Origin: JAUWVG01 sp964633715
GTDB lineage: Bacteria; Acidobacteriota; Aminicenantia; Aminicenantales; Aminicenantaceae
Direction: 5' to 3'
Assembly (NCBI GenBank): GCA_964633715.1
Contig: CAZWHQ010000040.1
Span: 1-43,588, forward strand
Length of the DNA: 43,588 nucleotides
This document shows positions 9,225-15,113 of this stretch, piece by piece. A program made the translations under genes and the position numbers. How positions within the stretch are numbered: the stretch's first letter is position 1; each line of letters begins with the position of its first letter. The notes beneath the pieces were generated by a model that was not told where the DNA came from, did not search any database, and saw only the letters and a program-made list of their open reading frames with translations.

Positions 9225-9695
9225 TTATTTTTTCTTGTTGCGATATCTTTTCATTTTGTCTTCAATTCTGCTGATTTGACGACTAGAACTATAATCATTA
9301 GATACATCACTAGGATTGATTGATTCAAACCTCTTTTCTAAGTCTGAGAATTTCTTCAACAGTTTTTGCTCCATGTGACGTTCAGACAGTAAAGTTACCA
9401 TATAAGTGTTGAGAGAAACACCTTCCTCCTCAGCTTCATTGGAAAGAGCGGCATGAAGACTTTTAGACATTCTGAGTCGAATTTGTCCGCTAAATGATAT
9501 AACTTTATTTTCAAGGGGAATTGTCTTGCCGGCTTTTTTTAAAGAATGAAAATAAGCTTCAGCAGCGATTTTTAATTCTGAAAGTGCTTCTTCGTTCGTA
9601 TTGCCAAAAGCACTAAGGCCTTGTAAGCCTGGAATTGAAGCAATAAAACCATTATCCTCATCACTCCATTTGATTGAAACAGCATATTTGTTCAT
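9225..9695 (-). CDS. hicB: HicB-type antitoxin with C-terminal DNA-binding segment
   Basis: 156 residues. Residues 1-60 form the degenerate RNase H-like HicB fold (YAVSIKWSDEDNGFIASIPGLQGLSAFG). Residues about 70-110 hold a ribbon-helix-helix-like segment (IRLRMSKSLHAALSNEAEEEGVSLNTYMVTLL) that should bind the operator, followed by a charged helical tail to 156. HicB binds and blocks the HicA mRNA interferase. It follows hicA by 3 bp, the usual hicA-hicB order. The tail is longer than in the second HicB of this window (109 residues). Confidence 0.9.
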   Translation of the reverse strand: MNKYAVSIKWSDEDNGFIASIPGLQGLSAFGNTNEEALSELKIAAEAYFHSLKKAGKTIPLENKVISFSGQIRLRMSKSLHAALSNEAEEEGVSLNTYMVTLLSERHMEQKLLKKFSDLEKRFESINPSDVSNDYSSSRQISRIEDKMKRYRNKKK

Positions 9696-9698
9696 GAT

Positions 9699-9929
9699 TT
9701 ACTCCAACACATCCAAAACATTTTCCTCTATAAAATTTAACAATTGACGGACTTGATAAGGTTTAGCTTTTCCGTCCTTCATTTTTTGCACTGAAATTAA
9801 AAAGAAAGGATCATCAAGTATGTAAATAATATGAGATCCTTTTGTTCTGTCACATTTCATTCCAATACATTCACAGAGGTTTATAAATTCAGAGAAACGA
9901 AGTCCTCTTGGATTTGCCTGCTTTTTCAT
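9699..9929 (-). CDS. hicA: HicA-type mRNA interferase toxin
   Basis: 76 residues, a double-stranded RNA-binding-like fold. The catalytic His lies in GSHIIY, matching the conserved GSHxx(Y/F) motif. It is somewhat longer than a minimal HicA because of extra N-terminal residues (MKKQANPRGLRFSEFINLCE). HicA cleaves mRNA and is neutralised by HicB. A possible sigma-70 promoter upstream on the minus strand has TTGCAA and TATCAT separated by 16 bp (around 9990-10015), overlapping an imperfect CCACATATGG palindrome that could be the operator. Confidence 0.85.
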   Translation of the reverse strand: MKKQANPRGLRFSEFINLCECIGMKCDRTKGSHIIYILDDPFFLISVQKMKDGKAKPYQVRQLLNFIEENVLDVLE

Positions 9930-10024
9930 AGATTCTGAAACATTTTTTATTCAATTCAATAATATCCAAATGTTACCTTAAAATGATACCACATATGGAA
10001 CCAATTGCAACATATAAATAATAC

Positions 10025-10228
10025 CTATATTCTCATTTTCCTTTTCAACATAAATAATGACGTGGATGAGGGTTTTAAAATCTCATTCGTCCAGGTATTT
10101 TTTAAAATAATTTTCATTATGTTTCTGTTCGAGGGATAAGAATTTTGTTTTTTTTTAAGGAGGCTTTCCCAGATTCCGAATCTGTGAAGGTCAATTAAAA
10201 CATCTGCATCAAGCAGTACGATAAGCAA
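10025..10228 (-). pseudogene. Broken PIN-like toxin gene (remnant of ImmA partner)
   Basis: A 67-codon frame beginning at a TTG inside the end of the ImmA/IrrE gene (20-nt overlap). Its first 25 residues, LLDADVLIDLHRFGIWESLL, look like the start of a PIN-like protein (DADVLIDLH carrying the first metal-binding Asp). After a run of nine A residues (CCTTAAAAAAAAAC) the similarity is lost; a one-base shift gives another short frame ending in YFKKYLDE. The later PIN aspartates are missing, so this is probably a frameshifted and truncated remnant of a toxin normally encoded after an XRE/ImmA antitoxin. Confidence 0.5.
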
Positions 10229-11279
10229 TAGAATAGTCCTCGTTTTCGTCGTATCCGTACTTTTTTAAAAACGAAGGAATTGCACTGTAATTCTCACCAA
10301 CATATTCGGCCAGCTTGCCTTTGGAGATTTTCCCAAGATGAAAGGCTTTGATCGCTAGAGAAATGTATCTATTGGAAAGATGTGGTTTTACTGTTTCTGC
10401 CCATTCTGAGCCGCGGTTTTTTTTGTCAACGTCTTTGATGGTTCCTTTTTCGATCTCATCTTGAATGTTTTCTCTTTTAAGAAGATCCAAGTTGACTAAT
10501 CGCCAAAGTAAAGCTTCGATTGAAACATCAAAATCTCGTGCGAGATTAACTAAATTTAGATGTAAGATCGATTTCTCAACTGTTCTTTTTTTGAATTCGT
10601 CTCGAACTTCTTTTTCAGGAAGAAGTAAAGAAGAAGCGAAAACATCAGCGAGTTGTTCAATTCGGTTTTTTCCTAAGGAATCGTGTTGATAAATTTCTTC
10701 TGGGGAGAAATCGTCCCATGTTATCAGGTGAAAAAACTCGTGGGCGAGATCGAAATTTCGTCGCCAAGGGGCATCATTCGAATTGACAAGAATGGCCATT
10801 CCAAATTCCTCATCAATTGTAGAGCCCCCAGAAATATTAGAATCCAATGGCAGGAAAATAATCTTGATCCCCATCTCCTCCTCTAAAACTTTTGGTAAAA
10901 GACAGGCTGGCCGGGATCCTAAATCAAGAATTCGGATATAGGTGTTAGCAAGATCTTCAACATATTCAAAAGCACTCTGGGCAAGTAACTCATGTTTATC
11001 AATATTGATCGTTACTGTTTTTGGAGTATTGGGCTCTTCGAGAAGTTTCAGAAGGTTTTGATAGTGTTTGCATATGGATATAAACTGTCGCTGTACTGTT
11101 GTTTTTTGGTTACTAGTTTCGGGACTCCTCCAGAGAATCCTTGCTTCCTTTTGTATTGATTCGAGGTTTAGAAAAAAATCAATATCACGTCCATATATTT
11201 CTGCTAATTTGGCGAGTTCCCAAGCTTTGATTACCCTCTCCCCTACTCTGCTCTTATATTTCTGTTCAGCTGCGTACAT
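10209..11279 (-). CDS. ImmA/IrrE family metallo-endopeptidase, N-terminal HTH truncated
   Basis: 356 residues. The zinc-peptidase motif HEFFH is in LAHEFFHLITWD, with the downstream FASSLLLP element typical of this family (COG2856). The first residues (SRVGERVIKAWELAKLAEIYGRDIDFFL) are only the last two helices of an XRE helix-turn-helix domain; the first part of the HTH is missing. The break coincides with the tandem dyad at 11263-11299, and the apparent ATG lies inside that dyad without a ribosome binding site. ImmA proteins cleave repressors or act as antitoxins. Here the protein may be non-functional or expressed from a chance promoter. Confidence 0.8.
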   Translation of the reverse strand: MYAAEQKYKSRVGERVIKAWELAKLAEIYGRDIDFFLNLESIQKEARILWRSPETSNQKTTVQRQFISICKHYQNLLKLLEEPNTPKTVTINIDKHELLAQSAFEYVEDLANTYIRILDLGSRPACLLPKVLEEEMGIKIIFLPLDSNISGGSTIDEEFGMAILVNSNDAPWRRNFDLAHEFFHLITWDDFSPEEIYQHDSLGKNRIEQLADVFASSLLLPEKEVRDEFKKRTVEKSILHLNLVNLARDFDVSIEALLWRLVNLDLLKRENIQDEIEKGTIKDVDKKNRGSEWAETVKPHLSNRYISLAIKAFHLGKISKGKLAEYVGENYSAIPSFLKKYGYDENEDYSIAYRTA

Positions 11280-11299
11280 AAGTTGTTCAGGAATGGACA
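11263..11299 (+). promoter_or_regulatory. Tandem dyad (candidate enhancer-binding-protein site), copy A
   Basis: Two 16-bp dyads TGTTCAGCTGCGTACA (11263-11278) and TGTTCAGGAATGGACA (11284-11299), starts 21 bp apart. They match the sites before the sigma-54 permease promoters at 26919, 29607 and 39190. Here the site overlaps the truncated start of the ImmA gene on the other strand. Confidence 0.6.
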
Positions 11300-11457
11300 G
11301 ATAGTGTTACATATGCATTCGAAAATCCCAGGATGTAATATTGGCACATTATTTTCTCACCGGTTTTTAAGTCATATATATAAATATCATTATTTTGGAC
11401 ATAGACAAATTGTTTCCCATAAGGCGATAAAAGAGGGCATCTATCCTTATTAGCCAC
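11287..11457 (-). pseudogene. Fragment of a TolB/DPP-IV-like beta-propeller gene
   Basis: The minus-strand frame reads LLSPYGKQFVYVQNNDIYIY followed by DLKTGEKI, the characteristic SPDGK...DIYVYDLATGE blade of TolB-like or S9-peptidase N-terminal propellers. It has no proper start, contains only about one blade, and runs into the tandem dyad, where it ends at a TGA. Propeller similarity covers roughly 11360-11450. It begins directly after the vapC stop codon. It is a gene scrap left by rearrangement. Confidence 0.55.
11341..11356 (+). promoter_or_regulatory. Damaged -24/-12 promoter cut at the -12 element
   Basis: TTGGCACATTATTTTC has a good -24 element (GG at 11343-11344), 80 bp after the start of the tandem dyad as in the other copies, but TC replaces GC at the -12 position. 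The following bases belong to the propeller fragment on the minus strand, so the promoter seems to have been cut at -12 by a rearrangement. Confidence 0.4.
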
Positions 11458-11848
11458 ATGTTACAGCATTTAATTCCAGGTGCTTTATGAGAGGATCAAA
11501 ATCCCGATCTTCATAAAGGAGAGACATATTGTGATGAAGGCAGAATGTTCCAATTATGATATCGATGGTTTTACGAACAGTCATTCCCTTCTTTCTAAGA
11601 AAGCGATAATTGTCCGCACTCTTAATCGCTAATTCCCTACCCAGCATCTCCATAAGTTGAAAATTAGATAATAATTCTTTAGCTTTGTGAAAGTCTCGAT
11701 CGTTTTTAAAACCCTGAAGGACTTCAACAAGAATGATATCTCCGACAATAATAATTTCCTTTCCAAGAGCTGAATCCAGCCAATCGGTTTGTGGACTAAT
11801 TTTGCCGTTGAAGTAGCTAATCCAAACAGAAGAATCGACAAGGATCAT
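11450..11848 (-). CDS. vapC: VapC-type PIN ribonuclease toxin
   Basis: 132 residues starting at MILVDSSVWISYF. The PIN-domain acids are visible: Asp5, Glu in ILVEVLQGF, Asp in RKTIDIIIGTFC and Asp in YEDRDFDPL. Family knowledge: VapC cleaves tRNA or rRNA and is inhibited by VapB. A longer frame would start at 11884, but the ATG at 11848 overlaps the vapB stop (ATGA), the usual arrangement. The gene is intact and full length. Confidence 0.9.
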   Translation of the reverse strand: MILVDSSVWISYFNGKISPQTDWLDSALGKEIIIVGDIILVEVLQGFKNDRDFHKAKELLSNFQLMEMLGRELAIKSADNYRFLRKKGMTVRKTIDIIIGTFCLHHNMSLLYEDRDFDPLIKHLELNAVTCG

Positions 11849-12039
11849 TTGTCCGTCCGCATGTTGTCTAAATCGCCGCTCCATTTCAATTTTCCCCGGA
11901 AATTTCTTACTTTCAATTGTCGGCTGAAATCTACAAGAAGCCTCAAACCGGCTTCAATTGCAGCTTTTTTTGTTCTATATCCGGAACACTCGAGAGCATC
12001 CTTCATGAGTTGATCATCGATCACAACATTAGTCCTCAT
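11845..12039 (-). CDS. vapB: VapB-type antitoxin
   Basis: 64 residues. The N-terminus is MRTNVVIDDQLMKDALECSG, followed by TKKAAIEAGLRLLV, the ribbon-helix-helix pattern of VapB proteins of the type II DUF2191 class. The C-terminal part (FRGKLKWSGDLDNMR) should wrap VapC. Its stop overlaps the vapC start by four bases. A perfect 10-bp inverted repeat lies 11 bp upstream of the ATG and is the likely operator for conditional cooperative repression. Confidence 0.9.
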   Translation of the reverse strand: MRTNVVIDDQLMKDALECSGYRTKKAAIEAGLRLLVDFSRQLKVRNFRGKLKWSGDLDNMRTDK

Positions 12040-12050
12040 TTTAGTCTCCT

Positions 12051-12080
12051 ATGTGTATAAATCAGACATATTATACACAT
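12051..12080 (-). promoter_or_regulatory. Perfect inverted repeat, vapBC operator
   Basis: ATGTGTATAA (12051-12060) and TTATACACAT (12071-12080) are exact reverse complements separated by 10 bp. The position just upstream of vapB suggests the VapBC operator, probably overlapping the promoter. Confidence 0.7.
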
Positions 12081-12194
12081 TTATCCGAATGGAGACTAGA
12101 GTTTTTTCCTTTCAATATAAGAAACGAATGAACAAGTAGAAATATCTCATAATAGACAGAATATCTGATTATTCAGACTTTGGGTTGTCTTCAC

Positions 12195-12413
12195 TTATTC
12201 ATGTCTTAGTGAATCTACAGGATTGGCGACAGCCGCTTCGATGGATTGATTACTGACTGTCAATCCAGCTATGATCAGGGCAAAGAATCCAGACAGCAGG
12301 AACACCTAGATCGGAATGGAAATGCGGTAGGCGAAGTTCTGCAGCCACTGCCTGGTGGCCAAATAGGCTAAAGGCCAAGCTGCTGCAATTGACGATAAAG
12401 TTGTAGACCGTCA
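12195..12413 (-). pseudogene. 3' remnant of an FtsX orphan permease with internal stop
   Basis: The minus strand reads AWPLAYLATRQWLQNFAYRI, then SIPI, an in-frame TAG, and then VFLLSGFFALIIAGLTVSNQ followed by SIEAAVANPVDSLRHE and a stop at 12197-12195. This is the characteristic C-terminus of the permeases in this window (AWPVAYF...KWLQNF...ANPVDSLR). The rest of the gene is gone: upstream, similarity ends near 12413, where the SBBP-ankyrin relic on the other strand begins. It is clearly dead because of both truncation and the amber codon. Confidence 0.8.
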
Positions 12414-12416
12414 AAA

Positions 12417-13733
12417 GATTTCCCCACAACGTCCGGTGCCTTTTGTGAGATATACAACGGCGGTTTGCGTGATGTTTTTGTGGCTAAATTCGATTCTGAC
12501 CTCAAAACTTTGCTCAACTCTACTTTTCTAGGTGGAAACGCCGATGAGAGTTTAGGCCGAAGTTTTGTGATCGATGAGAAAAACAACGAGTTATGTGTGG
12601 GAGGTTATACCTATTCTCCCAATTTTCCCACGAGTCATGATGCCTTCGGTAGAGAGGTCAGTGGCCAGCTCGACGGTTTTATTGCGAAGTTCAGTATGGA
12701 TTTAGCCGAATTGACCGCATCGACGATCCTGGACGCGGGATGGATTTACTCCATGATGATTCACGACAACGGAGATATCTATGTCGGGGGACACACGGTC
12801 AATAGACTTCCCACTACCTCGAACGCTTTTTATCAAACCTTTGATAAAGCGAGTGATCAGGGATTTATAACCTGTATAAGCAACGATTTGACACACATAA
12901 AAGCATCCACGGTGATCCCAGGACGTTATGCTTCGGGTGGAGGACGAATCTGCTCTTTAAATCTTCTTCAATCGAATGATGGCCATATTTTATCGGCGGG
13001 TTGGACCCGGCCTCTGGATTTTCCTATCACTCCAGGCGTCTATGATGAGACCCAAAACGGTAACGGCGATACTTATATCATGAAAATGGATAAGGACCTG
13101 TCCAAAGTTCTTCTTTCCACATTTATCGGGGGGAGTCGATCGGAGAGATGGAACAGATTGGCAACGGATAGGGACGGAAAAATATACCTGGCTAGTTATA
13201 CCCTATCTGCGGATTTTCCCACATGAGGGGGAACAGCTTTTGAAGAAACAAACATTGTGATAACCGATGAGGAAGAGAACCTAAACACATCACCCACCGA
13301 TGCCTTTATTATCAAGATTGATAAAAACCTTTCTGCCACAGTATTCGAAGAATTCCATGAGGCAGCTAAAACCAATCAAGTGAAAAAGTTAAAAAAGCTT
13401 TTTTCCCAGAATAAAGGTTGGCTCGAGAGGAGGGATCAATACGACCGGACTCCCCTTCATTCTGCAATCCATTTTAGCGCTTTTGAGGCGGCCGAGTTCC
13501 TGCTTAAAAAAGGAGCTGATCCTGTTGCTAAAGATGAAAATGGGAATACTTCCCTGCATTATATCCTAACTAGAGTGCTGGAAAATAAGTTATATATTCC
13601 CTATTGCAAAGTAATGGCAAAACCTCTTTTAGAAGAAGGAGCCGATTCACACATCAAGAATAACGAAGGAAAATCTCCCCTGGATTTAGCAGTGGAAACA
13701 GGAGAAAAGGAATTGATCGATCTCCTGAAATGA
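12417..13733 (+). pseudogene. SBBP beta-propeller plus ankyrin-repeat gene, 5' truncated with in-frame TGA
   Basis: One reading frame runs from 12417 (DFPTTSGAF) to 13733, interrupted only by TGA at 13224-13226 within DFPT*GGTAFEE. The first part holds at least five SBBP-type blades (DVFVAKFDSDLKTLLNSTFLGG, GGYTYSPNFPTSHDAF and so on), which form secreted or surface beta-propellers. From about 13345 it becomes ankyrin repeats (RTPLHSAIHFSAFEAAEFLL, GADPVAKDENGNTSLHYIL, GKSPLDLAVETGEKELIDLL). The start and any signal peptide are lost at the junction with the permease remnant. The TGA could come from CGA by one transition. An SBBP-ankyrin fusion is unusual. Confidence 0.7.
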
Positions 13734-13747
13734 GGAAAATTGAGTTG

Positions 13748-13762
13748 GGGCATTTATTGCCC
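13748..13762 (+). terminator. Short hairpin after the SBBP-ankyrin gene
   Basis: GGGCA (13748-13752), loop TTTAT, TGCCC (13758-13762), followed by a T-rich stretch. It sits 15 bp after the ankyrin stop codon. The stem is only five pairs, so it is a weak terminator candidate. Confidence 0.35.
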
Positions 13763-13912
13763 TTCATTTAAATTTTTTATTAATTTTCTCTTATCAAATT
13801 TAGCATGAGATTCAACTGTTCCTTTCTTACATAGCGAATCCATTTTCCATATTTTTCATTGTGCAAGAAATGTCCGATTTGCCATATTTTCTCGTTTTGC
13901 GGATTTCGGCAT
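13763..13912 (-). pseudogene. Degenerate duplicate of the MORN-repeat gene
   Basis: On the minus strand the sequence encodes IWQIGHFLHNEKYGKWIRY, then after a small deletion and in another frame KKGTVESHAKFDKRKLIKNL. This aligns along its length with the C-terminal part of the MORN protein at 17773-18054 (WQTAHFLHNEKHGEWIRYDK, KGKVEYHAEFDNGKLIKKII). A 16-base stretch beginning CATTGTGCAAGAAATG is identical in both. The N-terminal half is missing. It is a frameshifted partial paralogue about 4 kb from the intact gene. The remaining bases to 14047 contain no gene. Confidence 0.7.
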
Positions 13913-14047
13913 GAAATAGTTCTTAAATTCTTATTTTACCTACTTAATTCGGGCTTCTAAGGTCCCCTAACGAAAAAAAGATCCTCACCCCTAATCTGTT
14001 TTGTGAGGAATGAGAAAAGACAGCAAAAAGGACGTCTCTAGTAATAA

Positions 14048-14494
14048 ATGAAAAAAAGAAAGAAATTTCCATATTCATCGTATGAAGAATTTGAAAAGAC
14101 TATGTTGGCCTTTGAGAACTGTGAAGACAAACCGATTTTCGAAATCTTAAATGTGGATCCCAAGAATTATCCATCTCCTGATATGCTGACTGACAAAAAG
14201 GTCAAACGAAAGTATTCAAAACTGAAAAGGAAGTTAAAGAAGAATTCTTATGTCCTCGAATTTTCAGAGCAGATTCCGGTTTTAGAGGCTTACCGCTATA
14301 TGGTATGTACATTGTTATATGAAGAGAGTCCCGCTTTTGTTCCAAAAGGGTACACGAGCCATATTAATGGGTGCAGTGGGGATTGTCCTGATTGTTTTCA
14401 ATTGGATTACTGCGAAGTGAAGTGCGATTCTTGGACGGATGAAGACATAAGAAAGGAACAGGAGCGGCGGCGTAGAGATGGAATCCAAACATAG
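14048..14494 (+). CDS. Hypothetical protein with cysteine-rich putative metal-binding C-terminus
   Basis: 148 residues, no signal peptide. The N-terminus is basic, and the middle contains KVKRKYSKLKRKLKKN. Near the C-terminus HINGCSGDCPDCFQLDYCEV followed by KCDSW gives five cysteines plus a histidine in a short span, suggesting a zinc or iron site. The tail DIRKEQERRRRDG is strongly charged. I do not recognise the family. It sits just upstream of the second hicAB pair, which has its own promoter, so it need not belong to that operon. Confidence 0.6.
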   Translation: MKKRKKFPYSSYEEFEKTMLAFENCEDKPIFEILNVDPKNYPSPDMLTDKKVKRKYSKLKRKLKKNSYVLEFSEQIPVLEAYRYMVCTLLYEESPAFVPKGYTSHINGCSGDCPDCFQLDYCEVKCDSWTDEDIRKEQERRRRDGIQT

Positions 14495-14520
14495 TTGCTG
14501 TGTTTGGAAGAAATCTATTA

Positions 14521-14549
14521 TTGACAAAATAGTATCATAATAGTACTAT
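14521..14549 (+). promoter_or_regulatory. Sigma-70 promoter with overlapping inverted repeat, hicAB copy 2
   Basis: A -35 box TTGACA (14521-14526) and a -10 box TACTAT (14544-14549) are separated by an ideal 17 bp. The inverted repeat ATAGTA (14529-14534) / TACTAT (14544-14549) covers the spacer and the -10 box, as expected for a HicB operator. The hicA ATG starts only four bases after the -10 box, so the transcript would be leaderless or start within the first codons. Confidence 0.6.
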
Positions 14550-14553
14550 ATCA

Positions 14554-14748
14554 ATGACCAGGAAAATACGTGAACTTATCACAGACCTTGAAAGCGCTGG
14601 ATTTATCAACAGAGGTGGAAAGGGCAGTCATAGGAATTTCATGCATGTCTCGGGTATTGTAATAACCCTATCAGGTCATCCTGGTGACGATTCAAAACCG
14701 TACCAGGAAAAAATGGTCAAACTTAAAATTGAGGAAACACAGGAATGA
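14554..14748 (+). CDS. hicA: HicA-type mRNA interferase toxin (copy 2)
   Basis: 64 residues with the canonical HicA sequence: TRKIRELITDLESAGFINRG followed by GKGSHRNF with the catalytic His. It ends in a helix that pairs with HicB. It overlaps hicB by four bases (ATGA). No Shine-Dalgarno sequence precedes the ATG, which lies four bases after the -10 box, so leaderless translation is likely. The next in-frame Met (MHVS) lies after the catalytic region, so it is not an alternative start. Confidence 0.9.
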   Translation: MTRKIRELITDLESAGFINRGGKGSHRNFMHVSGIVITLSGHPGDDSKPYQEKMVKLKIEETQE

Positions 14749-15074
14749 AAGAAAGAGACCAGTATCTCAAAATTGTGGAGTGGTCGGATGAGGATAAATG
14801 TTATGTTGGATCGGTACCTGGATGGTTTGGAAAGTGCTGTCATGGGAATGATGAGATTACTGTCTACCAAAAAGTCTGTGATATCATCGACGATTGGATA
14901 GAAATATATAACAAGGATGGCCACCCTTTGCCTCCTCCTACAAACAAAAACTATTCAGGGAAATTTGTTCTACGAACAGGATCAGAATTGCACAAAGCGT
15001 TGACGGCAAGAGCTCTAAATGAGGGTGAAAGTTTAAATACCTATGTTGTCAAAGCTCTCAAAGAAATAGTCTAA
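14745..15074 (+). CDS. hicB: HicB-type antitoxin (copy 2)
   Basis: 109 residues. The N-terminal HicB fold (LKIVEWSDEDKCYVGSVPGW) is followed by a ribbon-helix-helix-like C-terminus (FVLRTGSELHKALTARALNE, GESLNTYVVKAL). The ATG overlaps the hicA stop. The inverted repeat over the upstream promoter is the likely binding site of the HicAB complex. It is shorter than the first HicB (156 residues) because it lacks the charged tail. Confidence 0.9.
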   Translation: MKERDQYLKIVEWSDEDKCYVGSVPGWFGKCCHGNDEITVYQKVCDIIDDWIEIYNKDGHPLPPPTNKNYSGKFVLRTGSELHKALTARALNEGESLNTYVVKALKEIV

Positions 15075-15113
15075 TAGCCTTCTCCCCCACTCTTTTCTAA
15101 ATTACCGAGACGT

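Noticed and set aside
13224..13226. In-frame TGA of the SBBP-ankyrin gene as selenocysteine or recoding
   Set aside because: The gene also lacks its 5' end, no selenocysteine-type hairpin was evident right after the codon, and a CGA to TGA change explains it simply.
13747..13760. GG-N10-GC match after the ankyrin gene that could be a sigma-54 promoter
   Set aside because: The GG is part of a GGGG run forming a GGGCA/TGCCC hairpin, the -24 context is poor, and no gene follows on that strand before 14048.
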